64,000 nt of DNA from contig JAUIJE010000016.1 in assembly GCA_030431455.1 (NCBI GenBank), positions 1 through 64,000 on the forward strand. Direction: 5' to 3'. The translations under genes were made by a program, and so were the position numbers. This document shows positions 1 through 9,191 of the stretch, piece after piece (within the stretch, counting starts at the first letter, position 1; each line of letters begins with the position of its first letter). The DNA comes from a bacterium. Lineage in GTDB: Bacteria; Myxococcota; UBA727; JAUIJE01. The notes beneath the pieces were generated by a model that saw only the letters and a program-made list of their open reading frames with translations, made no database searches and was not told the DNA's origin.

Positions 1-337
1 CGATGGGGTCGTCGGCGCGGACCTTGATGATGCCGCCGCCGTCGTCCTCTTCGCCGACGGCTTCGGTGGTGGCGTGGCCGGGGGGGATGGGATCGTCGGC
101 GCGGACCTTGACGATGCCGCCGCCGTCGTCCTCTTCGCCGATGGCTTCGGTGGTGGCGTGGCCGGGGGGGATGGGATCGTCGGCGCGGACCTTGATGATG
201 CCGCCGCCGTCGTCCTCTTCGCCGACGGCTTCGGTGGTGGCGTGGCCGGGGGGGATGGGATCGTCGGCGCGGACCTTGATGACGCCGCCGTCCTCTTCGC
301 CGACCGCCTCGGTGGTGGCCCCGCCGCCGCTTTCTTC
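1..337. repeat. 84-bp in-frame tandem repeat, about four copies
   Basis: Units start at positions 2, 86, 170 and 254, exactly 84 bp apart, with only a few substitutions between copies. The fourth unit is 6 bp shorter (two Gly/Asp codons lost), and a degenerate partial unit follows to about 337. The array runs off the left edge, so the copy number is a minimum. The near-identity of units and the in-frame length change suggest recent expansion and contraction by slippage or recombination. Confidence 0.9.
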
Positions 338-955
338 ACCGATCGCCTCGGTGGTGGCGGTGAACTCCGCCGCCGCGGTCGCGGGTTGTTGGTACTGGAA
401 CAATCCCGCCCGGGGCCCCTGGGTCATGTCGAGGGGGCCCGCGACGCGCGTCTGGTTGGTGGGGCCGCCTTTGCGCTCCACGAACACTTGGCTTTTGTTG
501 CCGTCCTGGGGCAGCAGCGCGGCGAACTCGAACCCCGCGTCGCCCTTTTGGCGAAACAGCGGAATGCGGTCGAGCTTGGCGTCGGGGAGCGCGGTGTCCG
601 CGTTTTTGAAGGTCAGGCTGGGCAGCTGCGCGGCGACCTCGTTGGTGAGGGCAAAATGTTGCTCCCGGCTGACGTGTTGCGTCTTCGCCGGGGCGGCCCG
701 GCGCGGCATCTGCGCCTTGGTCTTGGGTTGGGCCGCGGCCTGGGCAAAATTCGCCAGTTGGTCGGTGACGCTGGGGCCGAGTCCCAAGGCCTGCATGCGC
801 TGGCTGAGCTCGGGCCCTTGGAGGGTGCCGGCCTGGGTCTGTTGGACCAGGGCTTCCGCGTCGGCTTTGGTGAGTTGTGCACCGTCGGCTTGGGCCTGCT
901 GGCGCAGAGCCTGGACCATTTGGGCGAACGAGGGATTGGCACCAACCTTTTTCAT
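1..955 (-). CDS. Hypothetical protein with C-terminal 28-residue tandem repeats (partial, 3' end outside window)
   Basis: The start is ATG at 955, preceded by GGAGG with good spacing; the frame stays open to the left edge, so the C-terminus is missing. The N-terminal 200 residues are Gln/Ala-rich and helical in character (begins MKKVGANPSFAQMVQALRQQ), with no signal peptide and no domain I recognise. Beyond that lies a repeat block of units beginning ATTEAV/IGEE, then an Asp/Gly run, then KVRADDPIPPGH. At least four units are visible, and one lacks two residues. The units are acidic and Gly/Pro-rich, so an extended or surface-exposed tail is plausible. Function unknown; a structural or ligand-binding tail is only a guess. 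Confidence 0.75.
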   Translation of the reverse strand, partial: MKKVGANPSFAQMVQALRQQAQADGAQLTKADAEALVQQTQAGTLQGPELSQRMQALGLGPSVTDQLANFAQAAAQPKTKAQMPRRAAPAKTQHVSREQHFALTNEVAAQLPSLTFKNADTALPDAKLDRIPLFRQKGDAGFEFAALLPQDGNKSQVFVERKGGPTNQTRVAGPLDMTQGPRAGLFQYQQPATAAAEFTATTEAIGEESGGGATTEAVGEEDGGVIKVRADDPIPPGHATTEAVGEEDDGGGIIKVRADDPIPPGHATTEAIGEEDDGGGIVKVRADDPIPPGHATTEAVGEEDDGGGIIKVRADDPI

Positions 956-1017
956 TGTTTCCTCCGTGTTCCGCGTCTATCGACGAGAAGCACGTTTTGG
1001 CGGGGAAGATCGAGAGC

Positions 1018-2061
1018 TCACAACACGTGGTCCACGAGGGACCGGAGCTCGTCGCGCTGGCTCTGCACGTCGCGCGCCAGGGACAACATCGCCATGCCGC
1101 GGGCGAGGTGGTGGTCCCCCTTTGTGCGGTACCGCTGGGCGTCAAAACCAAAGTAATTCTCGAGCAGTGCGTCGGCGAGGAAGCGCGCCGCGAGCTCGGT
1201 GCTGATCAGCCAAATCGCGGGCACCAGCAGCGCGGATTCTTCCTGGGTGATGCGTCCACGCATCAGGTCGGCGTAGCCACCGATGCCTTCAGCAAACAGG
1301 GTCGCGTCGAATCGCGCCGGCAGTTCGTCCTCCTGGCGAGGATTGCACCAGCTGCGAAATGCATCACCCATCTCGAGGGGCCAGGCCATGCGCGAGAGCG
1401 TGTCGAGGTCGACCAGGCACAGGCCCTGGCCCCGGTCGTCGAACCGCAAGTTGCTGACCTTGAGATCGCCGTGGGCGTTGCGCGGGGGGAGCGCTTCGAT
1501 GGCTTTTTGGGTCGACCGCAACGCGTCGTCGTCGAGGAGCAGGGATCGTGCGGTGGCCTCGACCTTGTTGTACAGGCGGTGGTCACGGTGGGTGGCGAGG
1601 GCGTCCCGCAACGTCTGCAGGTGGTGGGCGGTGTTGTGCACATTGCCGCGGGTGAAGGCGTAGTCGTGCGTCCACCCGTCGAGGGCGGCGTGGAAGCGCC
1701 CGACCAGCTCGCCCGCGGCCCGCGCCACGTCGGGCGAGGGGAGCTTTTCGTGGGTCTTGCCGGGAACAAAACTCTGCGCGCGCCAGACCCCGTCGGCGGC
1801 GACCACGTACAAAGACCCGTCCGAGGTCGGGAGCAGCCGGGGGGTGGGCACGCCTTGTGCGGCCAACCGGTCGGTGACCGCCGCAATGTCATTGTGCACA
1901 CTCGCGTCGAACACCGGGTGCAAGCGCTGCACGATGGCGGCGGTGTCGCCTTTGTCCACGCGAAACGTGCGGTTGATGTTGCCGATCGACACCGGGGTCA
2001 CGGCCCCGCCGGACAACGCCGGCCAGGCCGCGAGCACCTCGACGGGGACCGTCTCGGTCAC
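1018..2061 (-). CDS. APH-fold phosphotransferase (N-acetylhexosamine 1-kinase / aminoglycoside phosphotransferase type)
   Basis: This 347-residue protein has the aminoglycoside-phosphotransferase/choline-kinase fold. Visible motifs are the early GNINRTF nucleotide-loop element (27-33), the Brenner motif HGDLKVSN (His197, Asp199, Asn204) for catalysis, and the metal-binding VDLDT segment (Asp218). The N-terminal GNINRTF and overall length fit the NahK-like sugar 1-kinases better than true drug-resistance enzymes, but the substrate cannot be decided. The GTG start overlaps the TGA of the alanine dehydrogenase gene (GTGA), so translation is probably coupled. No secretion signal is seen; the protein is cytoplasmic. 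Confidence 0.8.
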   Translation of the reverse strand: MTETVPVEVLAAWPALSGGAVTPVSIGNINRTFRVDKGDTAAIVQRLHPVFDASVHNDIAAVTDRLAAQGVPTPRLLPTSDGSLYVVAADGVWRAQSFVPGKTHEKLPSPDVARAAGELVGRFHAALDGWTHDYAFTRGNVHNTAHHLQTLRDALATHRDHRLYNKVEATARSLLLDDDALRSTQKAIEALPPRNAHGDLKVSNLRFDDRGQGLCLVDLDTLSRMAWPLEMGDAFRSWCNPRQEDELPARFDATLFAEGIGGYADLMRGRITQEESALLVPAIWLISTELAARFLADALLENYFGFDAQRYRTKGDHHLARGMAMLSLARDVQSQRDELRSLVDHVL

Positions 2062-3167
2062 ACCAAGCCTTCGAGGGCGGTGTAGGGCAGGTCGTGGGCC
2101 TCGGCCACGGCTTGGTACGTGACCTTGCCTTTGTAGGTGTTGACCCCGGTGTAGATCGCGCGGCTGTCCCGGGCGGCTTTTTCCACGCCTTTGTTGGCGA
2201 GGTCGAGCATGTAGGGGAGCGTGGCGTGGGCGAGGGCGAAGGTGCTCGTGCGCGCCACCGCGCCGGGCATGTTGGCCACGCCGTAGTGCACGACCCCGTC
2301 GACCATAAACGTGGGGTTGTCGTGGGTGGTGACGCGGCTGGTCTCGACGCAGCCCCCTTGGTCGACGGCCACGTCGACGATGACCGAGCCTTCGCCCATG
2401 GACGCCACGTGTTCTTTGGTGAGCAGCATGGGGGCGCGGGCCCCGGCCACCAGGACCGCGCCCACCACCAGGTCGGCTCGCTCGACGCACTCAGCGACAT
2501 TGTGGGGGGTGGAGTACAGGGTCTGCACCCGGCCCAAGAACACGTCCTCGAGGTACTCGAGCCGGTCCAGGTTGCGGTCGATGATGGTCACCGCCGCCCC
2601 CATGCCCACCGCGATCTTGGCCGCGTTCACGCCGACCACGCCGCCCCCGATGATCACCACCCGGCCCTTCTCGACCCCGGGCACGCCCCCGAGCAGGAGC
2701 CCTTTGCCGCCTTGCTCCTTTTCCAGACACCACGCCCCGACCTGGGTGGCCATCTTGCCCGCGACTTCGCTCATGGGCTTGAGCAAGGGAAGCCGGCCGT
2801 TGACCTCGATGGTCTCGTAGGCCACGCCCGCGACCTCCCGGTCGATGAGGGCTTGGGTGAGCTCGGGCATGGGCGCGAGGTGCAAATAGGTGAATAGCGT
2901 CTGGCCCTGTTTCATCCGGCCGAACTCTGCTTCCAGCGGTTCTTTGACCTTCACCACCATGTCCGCCCGGGCCCAGACCTCCTCGGCGGTGTCGACGATG
3001 GACGCGCCCGCGGTCTCGTAGTCGGCGTCGGTGATGCCGCACCCGACGCCGGCGTCTTTTTGCACCACCACGCTGTGGCCGTTGGCGACGAGGGCGGCGG
3101 CGCTGGCGGGGACGATGCCCACGCGGTTTTCGCGGGTCTTGATTTCGGTGGGACAGCCGATGATCAC
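2058..3167 (-). CDS. ald: Alanine dehydrogenase
   Basis: NAD-dependent alanine dehydrogenase (L-alanine + NAD+ + water to pyruvate + NH4+ + NADH). The 369 residues match the family's usual size of about 370. The N-terminus [20 protein letters not shown] is the family signature carrying substrate-binding Arg and Lys, and a Rossmann motif [11 protein letters not shown] lies in the second half. I chose the GTG start at 3167 because AAGGAG sits 7-8 nt upstream; the frame is open much further, but that part is antisense to the neighbouring CAP gene. It is coupled by a 4-bp overlap to the downstream kinase gene. Divergent from the CAP lipoprotein. Confidence 0.93.
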   Translation of the reverse strand: MIIGCPTEIKTRENRVGIVPASAAALVANGHSVVVQKDAGVGCGITDADYETAGASIVDTAEEVWARADMVVKVKEPLEAEFGRMKQGQTLFTYLHLAPMPELTQALIDREVAGVAYETIEVNGRLPLLKPMSEVAGKMATQVGAWCLEKEQGGKGLLLGGVPGVEKGRVVIIGGGVVGVNAAKIAVGMGAAVTIIDRNLDRLEYLEDVFLGRVQTLYSTPHNVAECVERADLVVGAVLVAGARAPMLLTKEHVASMGEGSVIVDVAVDQGGCVETSRVTTHDNPTFMVDGVVHYGVANMPGAVARTSTFALAHATLPYMLDLANKGVEKAARDSRAIYTGVNTYKGKVTYQAVAEAHDLPYTALEGLV

Positions 3168-3260
3168 GATGTGCTCCTTGTGCCCGCGTCCATTCTTTGG
3201 GCCTTTGGTTTGGCGCGGGATATCGTTGGGCGCCTCACAAAGAAAGTCCGCAAACCGCCT

Positions 3261-4754
3261 ATGTCTTCGCCGCGAAGCGTCATCCTGATCGGTCTGTTGC
3301 CCCTCTGGGCCATGGCCGCGTGCCAGACCGCGGCCCCCGCCGCCCCCGAGGACAAAGCCCCCGCCGGGTTGCGGTTTGACCACCCCGGCGCGCCCGCCCT
3401 CGACCGGGTCGCGGCGTATTTGTGCGCGCGCGAAACCGACGCGGTCATCGACGACGAAGCGCGGCGCGCGGCGGGGCTCGCCGACGGGCAGGTGGTCGCG
3501 GTGGTGCGCTTCGACGACGACGCGGCCGCCCTCACCCGGTCCGCGGAGGCGCTGTTTGCCCAGCTGTCGGTCAACCGGGTGGGCACCGCCGAGGGCCACA
3601 CGTTGACCGGCCGGCCCTGCCTGGCCGCGGCGGGGGCGCGGCGTTTGGTCGAGGTCGAGAGCGCGCTGCCCGTCGAGGTGGACGCGGGCGAGGCGTTCCC
3701 CCTCGGCTTGTCGCTCGGCGCGGGCGGGCGCCCGGTGTTGTTCACCACGTTGCCCGACGGCCACGTGCGGCGCCGCGTGCTCGAACCCGACGAGGCCGGG
3801 CACATCGCCCACGTCGCCCTCGCCGACGGGGGCGCGGGCCGGTACCGGATGGAACTGCTCGTCGACACCGCCCCGGGGGTGCCCGAGGTCGCGCTGTATT
3901 GGCCCTATTTCTCTGGGCGGGACCGCCCGCCGCCGCACCCCCCGGTGTACTTCGGCGACGCCGGCCACGACGACGTCGCGCTGTCGCACCGGGCCGAAGC
4001 GCTGGTGCAGCGACTGCGCAACGAACTCGACGTGGTCCCCTTCAAGGTGCATCCCCGCCTGGTCGACGCCGCGCGCCTGCGCGGGCAGGAGCTCACCGAT
4101 CACGGCGCCCTCGGCCACGCGCTCCCCTTCGGCGAAACCCCCGATCAAACCCTGGCCCGCACCTCGACGTCGTTTTGGTACGCGCGGCTGTCCGAGGTGC
4201 AAGCCCAGGCCAGCACCCTCGAGGAGGCGTGGCACGTGTTGCTCGACAGCCCCGCCCACCGCTACGAGTTGGTGCGCACCGACATGACCCACTTCGGCAC
4301 GTGGGTGGTGCGCGGAAAAGACGCCGCCGGCCAGATGTTGATCACGGTGGTGGTGCTCATCGCGCGCCGGCCGCCCGCCCGCGACCTCGAGACCGCGCGC
4401 ACCGAGCTCATCGGTCGCATCAACCTCGCGCGCCACCACCGCGAGCGCCCGGTGCTCGTCGTCGACCCCGTGCTCACAGAGCTCGCCGAGCGCCTGGTGC
4501 AACCGGAGCCGGTGGGGTCGGCCACCGACGTCGCCGTCGCCGCGGCCCGCGCCACCGACGACGACACGATCAAAGCCCAGGTCCTGTCCGTCGACGATCC
4601 CCTGCGGCTCGCCCCCTCGGGGGCGGCCACCGACGGGGCGACCACCTCGATGGGCATCGGGTTGCGCCACTCGTCGATCGACGGGCAGACCCGGGTGGTT
4701 CTGCTCTTTTCTGCGCGCGCGCCGCTCACCGGGCGGGCCCCCGCGGTCCCCTGA
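3261..4754 (+). CDS. CAP-domain (SCP/PR-1 family) lipoprotein
   Basis: The 497-residue protein starts with a short signal peptide and a lipobox-like AMAAC, so it is probably a membrane-anchored lipoprotein. Residues about 240-370 resemble a CAP domain: a helix with [14 protein letters not shown], then HGALGH, then the [17 protein letters not shown] stretch typical of bacterial CAP proteins. The flanking N- and C-terminal segments are not recognised. CAP proteins of bacteria are mostly secreted or envelope proteins of unsettled function. A weak TATCGT -10-like hexamer at 3221 lies about 35 bp upstream. Start chosen because the signal peptide begins there. Confidence 0.7.
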   Translation: MSSPRSVILIGLLPLWAMAACQTAAPAAPEDKAPAGLRFDHPGAPALDRVAAYLCARETDAVIDDEARRAAGLADGQVVAVVRFDDDAAALTRSAEALFAQLSVNRVGTAEGHTLTGRPCLAAAGARRLVEVESALPVEVDAGEAFPLGLSLGAGGRPVLFTTLPDGHVRRRVLEPDEAGHIAHVALADGGAGRYRMELLVDTAPGVPEVALYWPYFSGRDRPPPHPPVYFGDAGHDDVALSHRAEALVQRLRNELDVVPFKVHPRLVDAARLRGQELTDHGALGHALPFGETPDQTLARTSTSFWYARLSEVQAQASTLEEAWHVLLDSPAHRYELVRTDMTHFGTWVVRGKDAAGQMLITVVVLIARRPPARDLETARTELIGRINLARHHRERPVLVVDPVLTELAERLVQPEPVGSATDVAVAAARATDDDTIKAQVLSVDDPLRLAPSGAATDGATTSMGIGLRHSSIDGQTRVVLLFSARAPLTGRAPAVP

Positions 4755-4761
4755 CTGTGCG

Positions 4762-4790
4762 TTGGCCGGGGCGGGGGGATTGTGTATGTT
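4762..4790 (+). promoter_or_regulatory. Sigma-70-type promoter of fur, leaderless arrangement
   Basis: A -35-like TTGGCC (4762-4767) is followed by a 17-nt spacer and a -10 TATGTT (4785-4790). Six nucleotides later comes GTG at 4797. The expected transcription start would therefore coincide with the start codon, and there is no ribosome binding site. Confidence 0.6.
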
Positions 4791-4796
4791 CGTCCC

Positions 4797-5261
4797 GTGA
4801 CCGACGCCGAAGAAGAACGCGAACCTCTCGAGGTCCTGCGCGATTACATCGCCGAAAACGGCCTGAAGTCGAGCCGCCAACGCGAGCTCATCGCGGAGGT
4901 TTTCTTTAATGCTGGCGGGCACTTACGGGTGGAAGAACTGCTCGAGCGCGTGCGCGAGCAGGACGCCAAGATCGGGCAGGCCACCGTGTACCGCACCATG
5001 AAGCTGCTCACCGAGTGCGGGTTGGCCGACGTCCACCAGTTCGGCGATGGGCACACCCGGTACGAGCCGGTGGACGCGCCTGAAGAGCACCACGACCACA
5101 TCATCTGCCGCGACTGCGGCCGCATCGTGGAGTTTTACAACGCCGACCTCGAGGCGTTGCAGGACAACATCGCCAAGGCCCACGGGTTCCGGCTCACCAG
5201 CCACAAAATGGAACTGTACGGCCGCTGCCAAAAAGAACACTGCGAGCACAAGCCGGGCTGA
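4797..5261 (+). CDS. fur: Fur-family metalloregulator
   Basis: Ferric-uptake-regulator family repressor of 154 residues. An N-terminal winged helix ([15 protein letters not shown], then [14 protein letters not shown] as recognition helix) is followed by the HHDH metal site and two cysteine pairs, CRDC and CQKEHC, which hold the structural zinc in this family. Fur, Zur and PerR cannot be told apart with certainty; the intact HHDH box and both cysteine pairs fit Fur. The start is GTG 4797, placed by the promoter spacing; an in-frame GTG at 4782 lies inside the promoter. The next gene begins 4 nt downstream, so the two are co-transcribed. Confidence 0.88.
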   Translation: MTDAEEEREPLEVLRDYIAENGLKSSRQRELIAEVFFNAGGHLRVEELLERVREQDAKIGQATVYRTMKLLTECGLADVHQFGDGHTRYEPVDAPEEHHDHIICRDCGRIVEFYNADLEALQDNIAKAHGFRLTSHKMELYGRCQKEHCEHKPG

Positions 5262-5264
5262 CCC

Positions 5265-6959
5265 ATGACGTGGGCCAAGCGTCTTTTGCGCGCGATTCCG
5301 CTGCCCGGCCCGGCGGCGCCACCCTACGACGTGCTCGACTGGGAGACGCGGCCTTGGCCCGAGCGGGTCCAGATGGTGTGCCGGGCCTGGGCCATCCAAG
5401 GCTACGGGGCGCCGCTGTGGGTGTACGCCGCGTACGTGGTCAAGATCGCGCTGGTCTACGTCGGGGGCTGGGCGCTGTGGTGTGTGTGGCCGGTGGCGGA
5501 GTGGTCGCTGTCCAATCCTGCTGCATGGGCGATGAGCGAGGTCGCGTTCCAAAAGGCGGTGCTGTGGTCGCTGCTGTACGAGAGCCTCGGGCTCGGGTGT
5601 GGCAGCGGGCCGCTCACCGGCCGCTACATGCCCCCGGTGGGCGGCCCTCTGTATTGGTTGCGCCCCGGCACGTTGAAGCGGCCGCCGTTCCCCGGGGTGC
5701 CGGGGCTTGGCGGCGATGAGCGCACGGTGTTCGACGTGGGGTTGTACGCCGCGCACATCGGTTGGGCGGGGTTTGTGTTGGCCCAGCCCACCGTCGAGCC
5801 GGCCTACGTCTGGGGCACGGTGGGGCTGCTGCTGGTGATCGGCCTGTCGGACAAGACCATCTTCTTGGCCGCCCGGGCTGAGCACTACGGGACGACCTTG
5901 GTGTGCATCGCGCTGGTGGAGCACTGGATCGCGGCGGCGATGGCGGTGCAGTTGGCCCTGTGGTTCTGGGCCGCGACCTCCAAGCTCAACCGACACTTCC
6001 CCGCGGTGATCGGGGTGATGCTGTCCAACCACCCCCTGATGCGCCTGCAATCGGTGCGCAAGCTCGCCTACAAAAGCTACCCCGACGACCTCCGCCCCTC
6101 GGGGTTGGCCGCGGCCGCCGCGCACTTCGGCACAGTGGTCGAGTACACCTTCCCGGTGCTCATCGTCGTCGGGCAGGGCGGCACCCTGACCTGGGCGGGG
6201 TTGATGGTGATGCTCGCGTTCCACATCTTCATCACCAGCAACTTCCCCATGGCCGTGCCCATCGAGTGGAACGTGATGATGGTGTACAGCGCGTTCTGTC
6301 TGTTCTGGTTTCACTCCCAGGCCCACGTGAGCCAGCTGGTGGACGCTCCTGTGACATTGGTCTTTTTGTTGCTCATGCTCGTGGTGGTGCCGGTGCTGGG
6401 CAACTTCTTCCCCCACCGGTTCTCGTTCCTGTTGAGCATGCGCTACTACGCGGGCAACTGGGCCTACAGCGCGTGGCTGTTCACGCCGGGCACGCGCCAA
6501 AAGCTCGGGGCGGTGAAGGTCAGCGCCCCCGACCTGATGGACCAACTCGACCTGTTCTACGACGAGGCCACCGCCAAAGGCATGGTCAGCAAGGTGCTCG
6601 CGTTTCGCCATATGCATCTGCATGGCCGCGCCCTCCACGAGTTGGTGGGCAAGGCGGTCCCGCGCATCGAAGACGTGGAGTACTTTGACGGCGAGCTCAT
6701 CGCGGGCTGGGCCCTGGGGTGGAACTTCGGCGAGGGCCACCTGCACGATCACGGCCTGCTCCAGGCCATTCAGCGGCGCTGCGACTTTGCCCCCGGGGAG
6801 CTGCGCTGCATTTTTGTGGAGAGCCAACCGCTCTTTTCCGGGCGGCTCCCCTGGCGCATCTGGGACGCGGCGGACGGCGAGATCGAACGCGGGGTGGTCG
6901 AGGTCAAAGACCTGCTCGAACGCCAACCTTGGCCGGGGCCGGTCGTCCCGCCGGCGTGA
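5265..6959 (+). CDS. DUF3556-family polytopic membrane protein
   Basis: A 564-residue membrane protein with about eight to ten hydrophobic segments spread over residues 50-400 and a soluble C-terminal domain (about 410-560). The block ESLGLGCGSGPLTGRYMPP followed by GGPLYWLRPGT is what I recall of the DUF3556 family, best known from actinobacteria; function unknown. The C-terminal part has a GHLHDHGLL stretch with conserved-looking His residues. ATG lies 4 nt after the fur stop, so expression is tied to fur and a metal- or oxidative-stress link is possible, though this is inference from context only. Confidence 0.75.
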   Translation: MTWAKRLLRAIPLPGPAAPPYDVLDWETRPWPERVQMVCRAWAIQGYGAPLWVYAAYVVKIALVYVGGWALWCVWPVAEWSLSNPAAWAMSEVAFQKAVLWSLLYESLGLGCGSGPLTGRYMPPVGGPLYWLRPGTLKRPPFPGVPGLGGDERTVFDVGLYAAHIGWAGFVLAQPTVEPAYVWGTVGLLLVIGLSDKTIFLAARAEHYGTTLVCIALVEHWIAAAMAVQLALWFWAATSKLNRHFPAVIGVMLSNHPLMRLQSVRKLAYKSYPDDLRPSGLAAAAAHFGTVVEYTFPVLIVVGQGGTLTWAGLMVMLAFHIFITSNFPMAVPIEWNVMMVYSAFCLFWFHSQAHVSQLVDAPVTLVFLLLMLVVVPVLGNFFPHRFSFLLSMRYYAGNWAYSAWLFTPGTRQKLGAVKVSAPDLMDQLDLFYDEATAKGMVSKVLAFRHMHLHGRALHELVGKAVPRIEDVEYFDGELIAGWALGWNFGEGHLHDHGLLQAIQRRCDFAPGELRCIFVESQPLFSGRLPWRIWDAADGEIERGVVEVKDLLERQPWPGPVVPPA

Positions 6960-6981
6960 CCCGGGCGCCCGGCGGCGGCGG

Positions 6982-9069
6982 CTATTGGCTCGCGCTGGAC
7001 TTGGGGTCCTGCTCGGTGCGGCCGCCTTCCCCTTCGAACAGCGGCACCACCGAGGTCGTGTCCTCTTCCCAGGGCACTTGGTAGATCACCACCGGTCGGT
7101 CGCGCCCCTTGAGGTTCACCTGTCCTCGGTGCTCGAGGGGTACGTGCTCTTTGACCAGCCCCGCGGTGCTCTCCCCGATGATGATCTCGCCCGCCTGGGC
7201 CACGCCCTCGAGCCGGGCCGCGATGTTCACGGTGTCACCCAATGCCGTGTACTCCATCCGCAACGATGAGCCCACCGTGCCCGCCACCACCGGCCCGGTG
7301 TTGACGCCCATGTGCACCCGCATCGCCTTGCCCAGCTCGCCGGCGTCGCCCCGGTCCATCATCTCCCGGAAGGTGCTGCGCATCTCCACCGCGCACCGCA
7401 CCGCCCGGAGCGCGTCGTCGTGGGCGGCGAAGGGGGCGCCGAAAATGCACATGATGGCGTCGCCGATGTATTTGTCGACGGTGCCTCCGTACGAGAACAC
7501 GATCTCGGTCATGGTCCCGAGGTAGAGGTTGAGCAAACGGCCCACCGCCTCGGGGTCGTTGGACTCGCAAAAGCGGGTGAAGCCCGAGAGGTCGCAGAAC
7601 AGGATGGTCGCTTCCATGGTCTCGAGGAACAGCCCGTGGCCGCGGTTCTGTTCGTCCTGCATCATCAGGCGGCGCACGACGTCGGGGGCGTGAAAACGTT
7701 CGAGGGTGCGGCGCTGTTGCTCCTCGCGGGCGATCTGTTCGCGCAGCTTGGAGCGCTCGAGCCCCATGGCGATGAGGTGGGCGAGGGCGGCCACGAGGTC
7801 GCGCTCGGTGTTGGAAAAGGGCAGGTCGCGGGTGAGGTACACCGCGCCGATCACGTCGTTGCCCCGGGTCAGGGGCACACACAGCACCGCTTTGAGGTCG
7901 AAGCGCAGCACGCTCTCGCCGCTGGCGAAGCGCGCGTCGGCGGCGGCGTCCTCGGTGGCCATGGCCATGCGGGACTGGATCGCTTGGTCGATGATGGTGC
8001 GCGAGATTTGAACGCTCTCGTCGCTGCGGCGGTTCTTCACGATGCGGGGGGCGAGGTCGTCGCCCGCCTCGTTGGGCAGCAGCACCACCACCGCCTTGGC
8101 CCGGGCCGCTTGGTAGAGCTTCTCGACCATCTCGGTCAAAAACGCGTCCATGCTCGTGGCGGTCTGCAACGCCTCGGTCACCTGGAACACCAGCTGCAAT
8201 GCCACTGCGTCAACGTTGAACGCGGTGGCCCCGGGGATGGTGAGCTTGTTGTCGGTGGGCAGCGACTGAATGCCGCGGAAGTCGAGCTGCGCGTTGGTGG
8301 CGGTGAGCCGCTTGACGATGGGATTTTCCACCATCGGGGCGGCCCGCACGTGGTCCGAGCTCACCTCGCTGGACATGCCGCTGTCGTCCCATTGCCAGAC
8401 GTTGCTCATGTCGACGATGCGGGTGTCGAGCTCGGGGGGGCTGCGCACCGCCTCGGCGCTCTCGCTCATGCCCGGCGGCGGGGGCAGGGCCTGGGTCGCG
8501 GGCACTTGGGAGGCGGCCAGCGGGTGGCGCTTGAGGTTGGGGTCGGTGGACGAGTCGAACGGGCTGGGCGCGCCGTCGTCGACGAGGATGGACGAGGAAA
8601 GCGACAGCATGCCCGGGGGGGTGGGGTTGTTGCCGCCCGGGGACGGGAGGCGGGCCATCGAGGCTTCGGTCTCGTCGGAGAAGTCGAGCATCGCGCTGTC
8701 GGCGGCGATGGCGATGGCGGGCATGCTCCCCGGCGAGGTGGCGGTGCGTTTGGCGGTGCCAGCGAAGAGCTCGGCTTTGCCTTCCCATTCGCCCACGGTG
8801 ATGATTTCGCCCCCCTCGAGGACCTTCTCCATCACCCGCACACCGCCGACGTAGGTGCCGTTGTGGCTGGTGTTGTCCTGCAGCAGCACCCGGCCGTCGG
8901 GGCGGAACGAGAGCCGCATGTGGCGGCGCGACACCTTGCGTCCGTCGAGGCGGCAGTCGCAGACCAGGTCGCGGCCCACGAGCACGCTTTCACCCTGGTT
9001 GAGCGTGAGCGATTGGGTCAACCCATCGCTGCGCACGAACATCACCTTGAGGTAGCGCGACCCAACCAT
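6982..9069 (-). CDS. FHA-GAF-class III adenylate cyclase
   Basis: A 695-residue signalling protein. Residues 20-100 form an FHA phosphothreonine-binding domain (GRD at 32-34, SRRH at 47-50, NG at 70-71). A low-complexity linker leads to a GAF domain (about 320-470), and residues 485-670 form a class III cyclase domain. Catalytic residues are all visible: metal-binding Asp493 and Asp537, adenine-selecting Lys533 and Asp612, and transition-state Asn615 and Arg619. The Lys/Asp pair predicts cAMP rather than cGMP. It probably senses a Ser/Thr-kinase phosphorylated partner. ATG 9069 chosen by the nearby -10; divergent from the SUMF1 fusion gene. Confidence 0.9.
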   Translation of the reverse strand: MVGSRYLKVMFVRSDGLTQSLTLNQGESVLVGRDLVCDCRLDGRKVSRRHMRLSFRPDGRVLLQDNTSHNGTYVGGVRVMEKVLEGGEIITVGEWEGKAELFAGTAKRTATSPGSMPAIAIAADSAMLDFSDETEASMARLPSPGGNNPTPPGMLSLSSSILVDDGAPSPFDSSTDPNLKRHPLAASQVPATQALPPPPGMSESAEAVRSPPELDTRIVDMSNVWQWDDSGMSSEVSSDHVRAAPMVENPIVKRLTATNAQLDFRGIQSLPTDNKLTIPGATAFNVDAVALQLVFQVTEALQTATSMDAFLTEMVEKLYQAARAKAVVVLLPNEAGDDLAPRIVKNRRSDESVQISRTIIDQAIQSRMAMATEDAAADARFASGESVLRFDLKAVLCVPLTRGNDVIGAVYLTRDLPFSNTERDLVAALAHLIAMGLERSKLREQIAREEQQRRTLERFHAPDVVRRLMMQDEQNRGHGLFLETMEATILFCDLSGFTRFCESNDPEAVGRLLNLYLGTMTEIVFSYGGTVDKYIGDAIMCIFGAPFAAHDDALRAVRCAVEMRSTFREMMDRGDAGELGKAMRVHMGVNTGPVVAGTVGSSLRMEYTALGDTVNIAARLEGVAQAGEIIIGESTAGLVKEHVPLEHRGQVNLKGRDRPVVIYQVPWEEDTTSVVPLFEGEGGRTEQDPKSSASQ

Positions 9070-9078
9070 CCAGCCGGT

Positions 9079-9084
9079 ACAATA
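9079..9084 (-). promoter_or_regulatory. -10-like hexamer of the FHA-cyclase gene
   Basis: TATTGT on the minus strand with 9 nt to ATG 9069. If transcription starts 6-7 nt downstream, the mRNA would carry only 2-3 nt before the start codon. No ribosome binding site is present. Confidence 0.45.
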
Positions 9085-9116
9085 GCGCCCACCCGGGGGC
9101 TTGTCCCGGAATGCCC

Positions 9117-9136
9117 GGACATGTCGGCGCATGTCC
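9117..9136. promoter_or_regulatory. Perfect 7-bp-arm inverted repeat in a divergent intergenic region
   Basis: GGACATG and CATGTCC separated by six bases lie about midway between the two divergent -10 elements (9079-9084 minus, 9180-9185 plus). A dimeric transcription factor controlling both the cyclase and the SUMF1-fusion genes is a reasonable reading. Confidence 0.5.
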
Positions 9137-9179
9137 TACACGCGGCGGCGACAAAATCGATCCCGGGCTGGTCGTCGGC

Positions 9180-9185
9180 TAACGT
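9180..9185 (+). promoter_or_regulatory. -10 element of the SUMF1-fusion gene, leaderless arrangement
   Basis: TAACGT followed by exactly six nucleotides and ATG at 9192; no ribosome binding site. No clear -35 at the usual distance. Confidence 0.45.
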
Positions 9186-9191
9186 CGCCCG

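Noticed and set aside
3168-4922. Upstream in-frame extension of alanine dehydrogenase to a 954-residue protein
   Set aside because: The extra 585 residues are antisense to the CAP lipoprotein, look like low-complexity GC-rich translation, and a ribosome binding site with GTG start lies exactly at the family's N-terminus.
6961-6972. CCGGGCGCCCGG palindrome between convergent genes as a terminator
   Set aside because: Only 12 bp, no loop room for a stable hairpin and no T-tract; such words are expected at this GC content.
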